Assembly (NCBI GenBank): GCA_964036275.1
Contig: OZ038440.1
Location: 6,113,690-6,177,689, forward strand
Direction of reading: 5' to 3'
Origin: Litoditis marina
Lineage: Eukaryota > Nematoda > Chromadorea > Rhabditida > Rhabditidae
DNA length: 64,000 nucleotides
Shown here: piece after piece, positions 1 through 12,154 of the stretch
How the letters are laid out: each line of letters starts with the position of its first letter
Position numbering within the stretch: position 1 is the first letter of the stretch
The notes under the pieces: generated by a model
The model's input: only the letters and a program-made list of their open reading frames with translations
Told to the model about the DNA's origin: nothing
Databases searched by the model: none
Position numbers and translations under genes: made by a program

Positions 1-207
1 GAGAATTTCAGGAAAATCTGCAAAAATCACCATTATTTCTGAAATTTTTCGGCCTGTTGGAGCCTTTTACGACCCCCTCCCCTTAAAATTGTTGCACGCG
101 TGCAACTTGTGGTCACCCCTGGATAAACCACAGTCTCAGTCACACAGTCAATCAGTTGCCTATCCAGCTATCCACCGCCAAACACCGGAGACCGAGCCTA
201 TGCATAC

Positions 208-1610
208 CTGAACAACTTTTTGATCCCCAGAGAAATACATGGGAAACTTTTCGGCGCCCGCCCTGCAGATGTCACGGCACTTCTTCGGAGTTTCTTCCAC
301 TTTTCCCGCCAAGAACAAACAAGCTAGTGCAGTCCACTGAAAATCCAAACTTTGTCCCTTTTTATTAAATTAAAATAAGTATGTAAGCCAATTTCAATTA
401 TGAAGATGAACTGATGCACCCTTTAAGTGGATTGCATGTGACTGTTCCATAATTATGGAGAGCAACGAAAACCAAAATATCGTTTGAAAGTCGCATCTAT
501 GATTCATTCAAAATTTCAAAAGTGATTCGTTCGTTCCTATTCCTATTGTGGCTAAACATAAGTTGATTTAGTTCAAACGAAATAGGAAAGATTGTAGAAT
601 CGGATGACTATTGCAGACCAATCAGAGAAATGTGTTCAACCAACATAGACTTTCATAATGTGTACTCACATGTTTTGGGATGTCTTGAAATGCGTGGGAC
701 ATATAGAAGCGATGAAAGTACAGTCCAGCAGTAGCGAGGGTTGGATGAGCTTTCCTATAAGTGATAAGGACTGAGGTAAAATTTTAGTTTAGCAAAACTA
801 GTGCAATTATTCACCCAGCTGTGGAACATGTGAAAATGTGTACAGTTACCTAATGTTGTATGTTGACCATAAAATATCAACATTATAGTTGACATGTTTA
901 TCGTTATTTGAAACTTGGGAGTAGACAAAGACGACAGTGTGATCCAATATGCGTTTTGCGTTGAGCGAATGAATAACGACAAGAGTAATGTTGTGAATAA
1001 GAAATAATGAACTCACAGTCTGAGGAGCGGGCCAACTTCCATTATGATCTTGCAGCCTTCTCTTCTATTTTTCTCTTCCACGGATTGAGACATACCCTTA
1101 CGTATCGACGGAGTGTCCTGAAACCCAATGTTTTGTTTGAACTTCAATATTCCAGCCAGCTGCCACTCATTAACATTAAATACAAACTGGCACTAAAGTT
1201 ATGTGATTTTTGGTTTGAAAGACGAGTACATACCGCATGTGCTAATAGTTTGTTACACGTTTCACGCGCTTGTGGACCCTTCCGACACTTTGTAATTATA
1301 ATTTCCCAGTTTTTCAACATACACAACCTTCAACCCATTGTGAAGCTCTCATAACATATACTTTCCCTTGGTGCTCTCTCTGGCCTCTTCAATAAACAAT
1401 CCACATAGAAGTTTTACACTTTTTTCTTATTTCTACCAGTTCAAGTCCATGTTTACATTAAACAACACCTTGGTTCAGTTTTGTTGGTGGAGAAAATGTT
1501 TTTATCGTTCGACAAGTAAAGTACAGTGAAATTTACATTCAATTTACATCGGAAAGCGGACTGACCTTGAGAGCATCCTCCGGAAAAATCCACCCTCGAG
1601 TTTGATACAT
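208..1610 (-). CDS. ccnk-1: Cyclin K (5' half, runs off left edge)
   Basis: Cyclin partner of the CDK12/13-type kinases that phosphorylate the RNA polymerase II C-terminal domain. Four exons splice in one frame: 1566-1610, 1017-1117, 670-754 and 208-336 (45+101+85+129 nt, 120 aa). The start ATG is at 1608-1610. The N-terminal segment [15 protein letters not shown] leads into DTPSIRKG, then [12 protein letters not shown], then [14 protein letters not shown], then [18 protein letters not shown]. The last two blocks follow the cyclin-box order of cyclin K without gaps across the exon joins; cyclin T has FLAAKVEEQP at the matching place. Introns carry GTCAGT, GTGAGT, GTGAGT and GTATGC donors and TTTCAG or TATAG acceptors. 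The rest of the cyclin box and the C-terminus should lie left of position 1; nothing in 1-207 looks like the next exon. The symbol follows the C. elegans name. An ordinary cyclin L is less likely on the motif wording. Confidence 0.85.
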
Positions 1611-1944
1611 CACAACTGTAAATATTCAGTTACTACTATCTATGATAACCAAAATTTGAGTTTGGGAACCAGCAAAAAAAACCTGCTCACGGATCTTTTG
1701 TTCGATGTCCTTATTCTGTGAACAATGATGTACTCATTTTTTGCATTCTAATAATTCTGATCCTCAAGCTGCTTAATTAAATTAATTAAACAAGGAAACA
1801 AAACGTTTTAAATAGTGAGATGAGGCGAGAAGACTAAAATGCAATCCGCACGTGCCCGTTCCTTTTAAACACCACCACTGACGCATTTTCGATCTCACGT
1901 GGAACAAATTTGCCATCGACTTTTGAGAGAGGGTCTGAGCCTAC

Positions 1945-1966
1945 GTAGTGGCAGTCCGTTTTACAA
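1945..1966 (+). promoter_or_regulatory. 22-bp motif shared with ILF2 upstream region
   Basis: A 22-bp sequence containing AGTCCGTTTTACAA matches 21 of 22 positions with 12036-12057, which lies about 100 bp before the ILF2 start. Here it lies about 340 bp upstream of the cyclin K start, in the opposite orientation to that gene. GGGTCTGAG precedes this copy, while its reverse complement CTCAGACCC follows the ILF2 copy. It could be a promoter element or the remnant of a dispersed repeat. Confidence 0.35.
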
Positions 1967-3480
1967 TCTTAGGGTTGTGACGTCATAGGGGCCGCATTTC
2001 GTTTTCATTATTGATTGATTATTAATTGTTCTCATTCTTTCTTCCTTATTTCTTCTTCTTCTTTCTTTCTTTTTTCTCTTATCTTTCTATTTTCTATTTA
2101 TATTCATCAGAGTATCGTTTGCCACCCATTTTTTACCCAGCTCACTCCACCCAGCAACATACCTATCTTCTAATGAATATTCCCCTTTTATAATTTATAA
2201 TCTTCTCTCATTACGCTTGTAACATTATTATTATTATTTATGTTTGTGACATTGTGACCATTAGAGTGTTTTGATATCGGTTATCGTTAATAAGCGCAAC
2301 ATCGGGCCTGGGTGTAGAGTAATTTGATTTGTTGTTTCGTACACTGTCTGGGTTCAACTTCCCGCCTCAATTTTCTCACTGCTTAATGTATCATGTTCTG
2401 TTCTGTGATGTTTTGTTAATTGTGTTGTTTTTCTAGACCAGTAGGATTGGAACACCAACGAGCAATGAACGAGAATCCTTCTCCAACCTGTGTTTTCTTC
2501 TGGAAGCAGGATTTTTTCTGGTTAGTTGTGTCTGTTCCTATGGTTGAATTTTGAATTGTTACACGTGGGCCAAAAGAAATTTGTATACTCCAGTAATGAG
2601 TATTTTCTCAAAAGTAAGCTGAGTTCGTGCGTAAAATATACCACGTCCCGTTGGCCGTAGCTGCATACAACCATCACTAAGCTAAAGTACTTTAAGGGTC
2701 CTTTTCGTCCTGAATTCATTTGGAAAATGAGAAAGTTTCAAGAATTCGATAACTGGACAATTTTAGCGTTTGCCAATCCTACCTGCTATCCCGAAGATCG
2801 AGTGTTTCAGTTGGGTAACCAAACTACAAACCAGGGTTGGCCAGAACTGTACACCAGAAAATTGTGACTAATGGTGAAACTAGCGTTGTTCAAAATCCTT
2901 TGAAGTTGGAAAGATAAGCGGGTTGCGGGTGCGGGTGATAGAGAATTCAGAACGGAGAATTCAGAAATCAACAAAGCCGCCTCACGTTTGTACTGAATCA
3001 AGAATGACATTAGCCAAAAATCTTCAACTAGGTCGCCAACTGTGAACTGCCATTATTTTGATAGCGTACGGGAGGTGAAGCGGGCTCATATCTCCTTTTT
3101 TTTATATATTTTTCTATGATTAAGAAACCTAGACGTATATCCGGAAATTTTCCGTTTTACGCAATCTTTTCCTCAAGTATTAATTTGATTTCAAAGTACT
3201 ATACGAACATACATTAGAACATGAGTGGTATCAGTAGCTGAATTCTGTAGCCACTAGCCAGTTCAAGTTCATGCACGAGACTATTTCGAAATGGTCAATT
3301 TATTCACCAGGTTTTCTCCAAAATTAGGAATTCTGTTTACCGGTATTACGATCATACTGGGGCCATATAGGACCGAGCTTTTTTATTAATACAACTCTTG
3401 TGTACGTCTTCAATGAGTACACGTTAGTACGGAGGGTCTACATGCTGCAATGATACGATGTTTGTTCATTCTTCAAGTTC

Positions 3481-3524
3481 CAGTTGATCAGTGGTAGAGC
3501 CCCAGTCTAGAAGTTCAAATATGG
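3481..3524 (+). repeat. Degenerate tRNA-like segment
   Basis: The piece GATCAGTGGTAGAGC resembles a tRNA D-arm/A box, and GTTCAAAT about 15 bases later resembles a B box. The spacing is too short for a functional tRNA and no acceptor stem can be paired. It is probably a fragment of a tRNA-derived repeat. Confidence 0.3.
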
Positions 3525-3894
3525 TTTTGTTGTGTGTATATGTCTATCTGGTTTCCTCGTCACAGGATGCATGAGTTCAATGCAATAAGCAGAATATAAC
3601 ATGAAATTTACATTTCCATTACAAATTACAAAGAGAGCATATTCCTATGTTTTTTGACAGCGCCGGGAGGATTAGCCTATTCTGCATGCAAAAACATGAA
3701 TGTAAAAGATTTGAATCCAAAAGGGTTCCTTTTTTGTGGAATAGTCCGCATTACAAGTTCTACTCATTTAGAGTTAGATTCTTACATAGTGGGGTTTTTA
3801 CTTCACTACTGACCATACAGATAAGTAGATACGCCAGTAGGCTAGTAGCTAGTACGGATACACAGCTCGATCCACGAATCGCTAAGTGGACTTT

Positions 3895-3980
3895 TTTGTG
3901 GATGGCGCGGCGCACTCTCTTAATTGCGTGGATGGCGCGGCTGAGTCTTCAAAAATTGTGGATGGAGCTGCACTCTACCT
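3895..3980 (+). repeat. 30-bp tandem motif GTGGATGGCGCGGC
   Basis: GTGGATGG occurs at 3898, 3928 and 3958, exactly 30 bp apart, with partly conserved sequence between. A further related piece (TCGTGGATGGAGCGC) lies near 4491. The repeat falls inside an open frame (3647-4066) that shows no other sign of coding. Confidence 0.5.
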
Positions 3981-4598
3981 TTAAAACTCATGTATATTCT
4001 TATATAAAGTGTGGAAGACAAAAAATTGAGAAGATAGTGTGCTTTGAGTTAATAGTTGAGAGTTGAAAATACTTTGTAACGGTTTGATATTGTCTTTGAC
4101 TCACTTTTCGATCTTGGTAATACAAGTTAGAAATATGAGTTATGAACAAAAACAGGAGAAACCTATACTGATAGTTCTACACATGAACGAGCCAGTTACC
4201 TGAAGTGGAACGAGCCAGTACCCTGAGGTGCAACCAGCTACTCTAGGAACCATGACTAACCTAAGCCTAAGCCTTTCTAACAGACAAACTAAATTCGACA
4301 AAATAGTTGATTGGGAAAACAAGTACTATCACCAAGTATCAGCTGCTAAAACCTTGTGATAATATGTTCCATCCACGCTTTCTCTGTCATTTGAGAGTGG
4401 TGACCCAGTTCACCAGAAAAGTGCGGCTGGATCCACAGATTTTTGGCTCGCTCGCCACTAATTGCTTTTTAGGGTGGCTCTCTCAAAAATTCGTGGATGG
4501 AGCGCATCTCCCAGCTAGTACATGGTTGCCTAATGCCTACTGATTGTTGCTGTTTCAGAAGGGATGTGCTACGGCTGCGAATTGGAAGTCGCAGCATG

Positions 4599-4634
4599 TT
4601 GTTTGTTTGTTTGTTTGTTTGTTTGTTGTTTGCT
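4599..4634 (+). repeat. (GTTT)n microsatellite
   Basis: About eight GTTT units in a row with one shortened unit near the end. Confidence 0.85.
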
Positions 4635-5687
4635 TTTCTTACAATGATTAAATAAGTGGATAAGATATGCGTGAGGTTTTTAGACCCCCACGTTGTCTGT
4701 TCTCCTTGTTTTGTTCATTGAACTGTTAATCTAAATTTGTTTGTATCATGTATATGACATGGGGGTTCCTCGGTAGGTTAGACATGATAGATGGATTTTA
4801 GAGGTGTTCCGGACCATAATTCAAAAGCATTTCATTTAGTAGAATAGATTTTATACGATTGAACGTGTTGTTCAGACATTAACTTCATAAGTAATTCCTC
4901 ATTCTTTCATTATGTTTATGTTAACTGATTGTCATGAATTAGAATATCCGATCCGACATCCGATTTTACTCTAGCCAACAACAAAGCACAGGTAGACGTA
5001 AACAACAGTCAGCAGATAAAAGCATGGAAGTGCCCAGAATGTGAAGATAACACGGTGAACCTCGTCCAGTCTGATTCATTCGGATTCATTTTTTGCCTAT
5101 TGTTCATATACTCAGTTTTCTTCGATGTACAGTCTGATTAGTTTAAACCAGCTACTTGCTGAAGTGTGGGACAGAAGAGTTACAGATAAGCTTCATCAGT
5201 ATTAGCGTCATCAGAATGATGCTCACTGATCATCTGTTTTCTTTGTGTACTTATGTATTCGATATGGTGTACTACTGGATAAGGTTGCAACATGTTCTTC
5301 AGAACGGTGTGCCACCTACTGGCAGGTCCTACAGCTAAGCATTGCTTTGGAATGAGAGATATATCGAAAAAACTTTAACGTAGCAAAGAATAGTCATCTC
5401 CATTCCTATATGGATTCTTGTAGTTTGGAAAAATTACAACCGTTTCCTAATGAGAATATAAAACTGTTCGATAATATTTTTGGATGTAATGTGTATTGTA
5501 ATGAGGACACTGAAACAAACTCAAAGATGAAGTTCTTTAATATCATTGGATGTTGAAAACGAGATTGAAGCCTCTAAGTGATACCGAAGGAGTCTACGTA
5601 GGGCGGAGAGAAACTGTTTATATAAGAAGTGACCAAAGTCAGATGTAGTTTGATCACGATCCACGCCATAATGTACAAGTTCCGACA

Positions 5688-8184
5688 TAAAAATATCGAG
5701 GTCAAACTACAAACACAGCGTAATATGGCGACATACACCGTAAGTGCTTGTTGTGGAGACGGCGAGTTCTGTATATGCGTCGTTCACTATCTATGCTCGA
5801 AGTCAGTCTGAACCATGTTTTGCACAATAAGTGAACCATCGAAACTGAAAATTGCTAGGAGTGCAATCATTCTAATATGGAATTTTTGTTTTTCTCTGAA
5901 AGGCTCAAGAGGAGTGAGTTATGTAAGTTAGAGTTGAACAAGTTATACTAAGTTTCCACAAAGTGTTAAGTGTAATTGGCTGGCAGAATAGTGTATCAAC
6001 TCATTTTCCTTTGCCCATAGCTCTCAAATTTATGGGGCCGTACCAATTATCCTTATCAGAAACCGAACACATGTAGATTAAGGAAAACTTATTTGTGAAG
6101 CCAGTTTGCAGGAAGAAACTGAATGAGTGAAAAGTGTGTGAATTGCGATGTGCGGATGCGAAAAGTAAAAGTGGCTTTCATGTGAAAAGGTGCTGCGTAA
6201 TCAACATTTTTTGACAAGCATTGTATGATAAACATTGAAATAAAGAACAGAGAAAAATAAACCACTTACATATGCTTAAGCTATAACATTATAACTGCCA
6301 AATGCAACAGAAGTTGTGAAAAGCTACAGTAATCCCTCACAGTCGGCAAAGATTGAAAACTCTTATAAACGGACAATTTTTAGTTTTTCTAAAAATTTCT
6401 TCACCAAACATACTCAGTTTAGGTGTATGAGTAGTTCTAGACTACTTTTGGAGAAATTTATTTTTTCGACCTGATTGATTTTTTGCACTGGTAGCTCTAT
6501 AAATCGTCCTTAAAACCGAAAATACACTCTAGGTTGAACAATATCGAGTTAAACTTGAGTGAAACACCCTATCCTAATGTTCCGTTAAAGTTTCGTTTGT
6601 TTATCTTGAAAGTTCTTATTGTAACGAGAGAAAAGGCAGTTTTATGGAAGTTTCAGGTGGCATAATGTGACACATCCCTCGTGAACATTAAACATTTGTG
6701 GCAAGCAACATTTTCACAGAAAACCCAAGAAACATAGCAAAATTGATTTCTCGTTCGTGAACGGAAGCTCATGGCTCTTTTTATTGTGTTTTAGAACCAC
6801 AAGTCGTACATTGTGACGAGATGCGGCTATTTGAAGTTGCTGCCTCTAAGTAATATCGGGTGTGGTGAGGAAGTGAACCACAAATGAAGACCAAACATAC
6901 CAGAGAGTTTTCCATACACCAAGTACATATAACGATCCTTCAACGGAGATGAAGTATAAAAACTGAAGGTGGAAAAATGTAAACTGCCACTTATATTCAC
7001 GATTTCTTAGAATTGCATCAACATTTTTGCTTCAAATTAACAATTTCTCAAAGAGCAACGCTATGTTTAGGTTCACGGAAGTGAATTTCAGTTGAGAAAA
7101 TGAATTATGGATGATAGATTCATTTTGCTATGTTTTCTGGGTTTTCTGTGAAAATGTTGCTTGCCACACATGTTTAATGTTCACGAGGGATGTGTCACAT
7201 TATGCCATCTGAAACTTCCATAAAACTGCTTTTTCTCTCGTTACAATAAGAATTTTCAAGATAAACAAATGAAACTATAACGGAACATTAGGATAGGGTA
7301 TTTCACTCAAGTTTAACTCGATATTGTTCAACCTAGAGTGTATTTTCGGTTTTAAGGACGATTTATAGAGCTACCAGTGCAAAAAATCGGTCAGGGCGAA
7401 AAAATAAATTTCTCCAAAAGTAGTCTAGAATTACTCATACACCTAAACTGAGTATGTTTGGCAAAGAAATTTTTAGAAAAACTAAAAATTGTCCGTTTAT
7501 AAGAGTTTTCAATCTTCGCCGACTGTGAGGGATTACTGTAGCTTTTGACAACTTCTGTTGCATTTGGCAGTTATAATGTTATAGCTTAAGCATATGTAAG
7601 TGGTTTATTTTTCTCTGTTCTTTATTTCAATGTTTATCATACAATGCTTGTCATAAAGTGTTGATTACGCAGCACCTTTTCACATGAAAGCCACTTTTAC
7701 TTTTCGCATCCGCACATCGCAATTCACACACTTTTCACTCATTTAGTTTCTTCCTGCAAACTGGCTTCACAAATAAGTTTTCCCTAATCTACATGTGTTC
7801 GGTTTCTGATAAGGATAATTGGTACGGTATACGGTTCCATAAAATTGAGAGCTATGGGCAAAGGATAATGAGTTGATACACTATTCTGCCAGCCAATTAC
7901 ACTTAACACTTTGTGGAAACTTAGTATAACTTGTTCAACTCTAACTTACATAACTCACTCCTCTTGAGCCTTTCAGAGAAAAACAAAAATTCCATATTAG
8001 AATGATTGCACTCCTAGCAATTTTCAGTTTCGACGGTTCACTTATTGTGCAAAACATGGTTCAGACTGACTTCGAGCATAGATAGTGAACGACGCATATA
8101 CAGAACTCGCCGTCTCCACAACAAGCACTTACGGTGTATGTCGCCATATTACGCTGTGTTTGTAGTTTGACCTCGATATTTTTA
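5688..8184. repeat. 2.5-kb palindrome with ~1.06-kb inverted arms
   Basis: The left arm (about 5688-6745) reappears reverse-complemented at about 7120-8184, with few substitutions and short indels; one indel is next to GTACCAATTATCC. The unpaired centre is roughly 375 bp. No long frame is open in the arms. The outer end of the left arm is part of the dispersed GATCAAACTACAAACACAG repeat, whose mirror half lies just outside at 5640-5687 and is missing on the right. A transcript through it would fold into a kilobase-scale hairpin. It may be an old inverted duplication or a foldback transposon. Confidence 0.9.
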
Positions 8185-9109
8185 GCTTAATTGAAACATA
8201 TGGAAAATGTTTCACTTTCCTCTGTTGTTCATTTTGTTACTTCTAATCTTCAGTTCTAATATTGAAAGCTTTTCTATAACAGGTTTTTGCTCAAGCAACC
8301 TTTGCCAAAATACAGCCAGCAATGGCGCGTTCGGAATCGGTCCATGGAAATAGAAACTCCTTTTCTTTAATAAAACTAATTCGTTTTGTACGTTCTAAAC
8401 ATGTTCATGAATACTTTTATTAACTTCTTGAAATTCTCTGATGTATAGTTAACCAGCTCGGCATCAATAAAAAAAACGCAACTTGTAGTGATGGAAATGG
8501 AACAGAAAAAAACCATTGAGCAGATAAATAAGTAACATTTAAACTATTTAAACGACTCAAACTGTCGTATGATTCGTAACGGTTCGAATGTCTGTAATGT
8601 TATTCGGGTTCATAAATATGCAATCTCACTGATAACTACATTAACTGCGCTGATATATCTAAAAAGCAGAATCTTGTGTCATTCAATGCTACTAGCTCTC
8701 TATTCCTGAGCAATACAGGCGAATTACGTAGTTTTCTGCTTCACTCCCATCGATACCGTTTTGTATGTTCAGTGTTCTGCAGTTGCACCGCTAGCCTCCA
8801 TCGATTGCGTTTGAAGATTGGATACACTCTGATACTTGCTTTTCGCATTTCCAACACACTGAAGTAACATATAAACAAACATAATATAAACAACAATTTT
8901 AGAACAGAACAATGATTTACATCACATATCACACAATAACAAGATGAGATAATACAGATAAATCATTATTATAAGAAGGTGTGTTAGGTAGTAAGATCAG
9001 ACGAATGCCAGGGAGGCTGTGAGTGTTTTAAATACTCCCAGACAACCGTACATCTGGCTGAACTCACAAGGGGGGGGGGGGGATGCTTTACGAATTATTG
9101 GATTGAACT

Positions 9110-9110
<1 letters not shown>

Positions 9111-9172
<62 letters not shown>
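9111..9172. repeat. (TA)n microsatellite
   Basis: About 28-30 uninterrupted TA units. Confidence 0.95.
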
Positions 9173-9175
<3 letters not shown>

Positions 9176-9409
9176 TGGTTGAAATAACAAGACAAAAGTT
9201 CTGAAACACTACAGAAGAGTTAAAGAGCCTGAAACTGTAAAAGAAGTTCTAACGTAACTAAATATAATCAAACTTCAAAACATGGATTCTACCCTATCAT
9301 CTTTTCAACAACAATTGGGTAGACTATGGAGACAAGATTCAAACAAGCAGCATCCGAATGACATTATAATAGCTACCTGAAAATAAAACATTAGTCAATG
9401 ATACACCTT

Positions 9410-9655
9410 CTCCAGGTGGTACTCAGACGACAGTTCCAGGTACAAGAGCGAGACATCCCATCCCATGTCCCGGGATGGTACCAATGAATACGGTAGAAAT
9501 GAGGCATATTCGTGCATTCATAGTCTCCTATTTTGTCATCATTCATGGGTTTATGCAAATCTGCTCCATTTCTATTGTAAGTTTTGGTATCGTCCCGAGA
9601 CATGGGACGTCCGTTATCGTACCTGGGACGAGCGCTGAGTAGGAAACACTCTACT
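9410..9655. repeat. Degenerate foldback element (MITE-like)
   Basis: The left part holds CATGTCCCGGGATGGTACC, and the right part holds GGTATCGTCCCGAGACATG in inverted orientation. Outer pieces TACTCAG also pair. The arms carry many mismatches, so this is an old element or chance similarity reinforced by GC-rich words. Confidence 0.4.
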
Positions 9656-10738
9656 AGCTTCATAGTTTGGATAATGAAAAGATTATTTCATCCAATTCGA
9701 GATGTTAACTTTCTAATCGGCCAACATAGACTCAGAAAGGTTTGCTATTAATTTACCGTGATAATCGACTTATTTATGGCTTTACGCCGCACAACGATAT
9801 AGAAAAGGCTTCAAAAACTAAATTTCTAGCCCACGGTTTACTAGGAAATGATCGAATTATTGAAAAGCTAATGTGAGAGCAGTTTCAAGGGCCATGAGTG
9901 AGGTGTATGCTAAATAAATCACAGGCAAATTAAAGGAATGGGGAATGACACCATAGACTCACGTGACACTCTAAGACTCAGACTTCTGAGACTACTTACT
10001 ACAGTTGCCTGAGAGTTAACACAACTTCAATACTGAAAAGAGATATGCGTGTGGAAACCATAGGTGCGATAGTGATGATGGACGCATGGACGGTTCGAAA
10101 GGTCATGATTCCCTAATACCCTAATCAAATATAAGTTATGTCTCTCCCCCAAACTAAACACACTGACATTTGCATTGAGTACTCAGTACTGTAGATTTTG
10201 TTCAACAGTTGTTATGGGTCCCGTAGGCATTCGGGAAAAACAGTCCCTCACACCATTGTGCGGGGTACCATAGGTATGATATGGTGGGGTCAGAGAGCGA
10301 AAGGACCAAGCGGCCAAGAAGGCAAAACCAACAAGATACAGTTTCATGTTCTCTCAGATGATTTTTTTGAGTTTTGTGAAAACTATAATAAGAATATTCT
10401 CAAATTAGTAGGAATGCGACTAAGCTTGCATTACCAGACACCAGAGGAACACGATCAATTCATGGTCATACGGTCATAGTGTCATAGGTGAACTGAAAAC
10501 TACTCATTTACTCATTTTTTCGTGAGGAAAACACTCATATTGAACACATGTTCACTGTTTTGTGGCCAACAAGTAGGATTCATGATTTCCTTGAAATTTA
10601 ACGAAAGAATCAATACCTTCAAATAAACTATGACCAAGCTTCGGTGTTTCGTTGAACTTGTCAATTTGGGTGACAACACGTTGAGTAATTCAGATTCAGA
10701 ACAGAATCTGAATTACTAATGATACGCCAGATGGCACA

Positions 10739-11181
10739 TCACACATGAAAAGTGAAAATCCCACAAGTTAAACAAAATATAATTGGAAACTGGGCTTCGC
10801 CTACTCCTAATACACTCCAAATAAACGCCTTGCACGCCGGAGTAGACTTTCTGCGGGGGGCTACATTTCCTGGCTAGAAAACCGTGAAATGTTTGAAGTG
10901 CTTCGATGATAGGCAAAAAATTGGACCCCGCCCAGCCAGGTTCGACTGTTCTTCGAAAAGATCGATAGGAGACTAACTACTCCGTTCAAAAAACCACACA
11001 ATATACAAAGAAACATGCCATCTGTGCACCGTTCTCAGAAATATCTCAGGTACAAGAGTATCCAAACATAAATAGAACTAACCTGATGAACCCTGACAAA
11101 AAATGGTATCCAACGAATTGTGTTCCGGATCTGCCCGGTCCTCTGTACTTTGGGAATTCCGCGTTCCGGAGTAAAGTGACC
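10739..11181 (-). CDS. Possible two-exon gene fragment, unrecognised
   Basis: A 99-bp block at 11083-11181 is bounded by a TTTTCTTACAG acceptor and a CAG|GTTAGT donor. A second block at 10739-10873 follows a TTTTCTAG acceptor and ends in TGA. Read in phase 0 they give IPKVQRTGQIRNTIRWIPFF, then PGNVAPRRKSTPACKAF and a hydrophobic C-terminus, 77 residues together. Another frame of the first block (containing EFPKYRGPGRSGTQFVGYHF) is also open and would end after four codons of the second block. I recognise neither protein. No start exon was found upstream. It may be a decayed gene or transposon fragment. Confidence 0.25.
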
Positions 11182-12035
11182 CTGTAAGAAAATTGCGTGT
11201 TTAATAGAATCAATCACGAGAAAAAAACGCAATACAATCATTAAAATTCTTGGATGTGCAATGAGACCCATTAAATACAACTATAAACCAAATGGGAAAT
11301 AGATACAGATAAAGCAATTGACGATGATGTATGAGAAAAGAAAAAGAGGAATGAGAGGTTCAATGGAGAAGACTGTGTGTTTCAAGTTAACTTTACGCTT
11401 CAGAATAAACATAAAACCAACTGATCACCATTCAATTCAAAACAACACTATGACTTCAAAAACACTATTTACGAGTTACTACACACTATTCTACTGCGGC
11501 ACCGGGAGGCTCTAAAACTGTATTGATTCAGCAAATTGCCAGTTAAAAGACACTAATATCACTGATGTCATTCGAGAAGGGCAAATAGAGAAAGAATCTG
11601 AACAACCAACAACGTAAGTATGTAAGTATGTTGGATGTACATGCAACATAAGTAACTGAATGTACATCCATAGTGACTCAAAATCACTAGAACAAGACGA
11701 CTATAACAAGAATCTAGCCTCCACAGCGTTTGTCCTTCAAATTAAAAGAAAAAAACATTCATGAATGCGGCTAAAACATGAAAATACGGTTTACGAACAG
11801 TAAAGCGGGCAAAATACAGATAGTAAGCAGATGAGTTCCGTATCGGCGTGTTCTAATTAGAATGAAATGTCAAGAATAAGGAATTAAACAAAAGAACAAT
11901 ACATAATTGATATATAACAAATATATAGTTGTTTTAGTCGGAAAAGGGGAAACAATAATTTGCAACGTCCGTTCAATCTCAAAAAAGAGGGCGTATTGCA
12001 ACGCCCCGCACGCTATAAGGGGCGTGGCTAACGGT

Positions 12036-12057
12036 GTAGTGGGAGTCCGTTTTACAA
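12036..12057 (+). promoter_or_regulatory. Shared 22-bp motif upstream of ILF2
   Basis: Second copy of the motif at 1945-1966, differing at one position, about 100 bp before the ILF2 ATG. It is preceded by a GC-rich stretch (GGGGCGTGGC) and followed by CTCAGACCC. The placement fits a proximal promoter element, but only two copies are visible. Confidence 0.35.
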
Positions 12058-12154
12058 CTCAGACCCTTTCTGCGACTTTTTCATTATTTTAATTACAATT
12101 TCTCGTTTTTCTCGTTTTTGGAAGCATTCGATTGTGTTGGAAGTTTTGTAGATC

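Larger units (their letters stand above)
1700..5620. other. Intergenic, no convincing gene
   Basis: Nothing here forms a supported gene. Open frames are short and no two adjacent candidate exons agree in phase with recognisable content. It holds a CT-rich tract near 2035-2100, a 30-bp tandem motif near 3895-3980, a GTTT microsatellite near 4600, a degenerate tRNA-like segment near 3481-3524, and two to three CCTAAG units at 4256-4273. Confidence 0.6.
8185..10700. other. Intergenic, simple repeats and a weak foldback
   Basis: No gene was recognised. It holds a G run at 9071-9082, a TA microsatellite and a degenerate inverted repeat. A 93-residue open frame at 10198-10479 has no recognisable motif or splice partner. 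Confidence 0.5.

Noticed and set aside
2467..2525. Short peptide with CVFFWK, reminiscent of somatostatin-like hormones
   Set aside because: There is no signal peptide, no second cysteine at the right distance and no dibasic sites; likely chance.
3647..4066. 139-residue open frame on the plus strand
   Set aside because: It spans a 30-bp tandem repeat, has no recognisable motif or splice context, and its composition is not gene-like.
4256..4273. CCTAAG units like the nematode telomere repeat
   Set aside because: Only two to three units, too few to call an interstitial telomere.
10198..10479. 93-residue open frame on the plus strand
   Set aside because: No family resemblance, no upstream or downstream exon that fits, and no start context.
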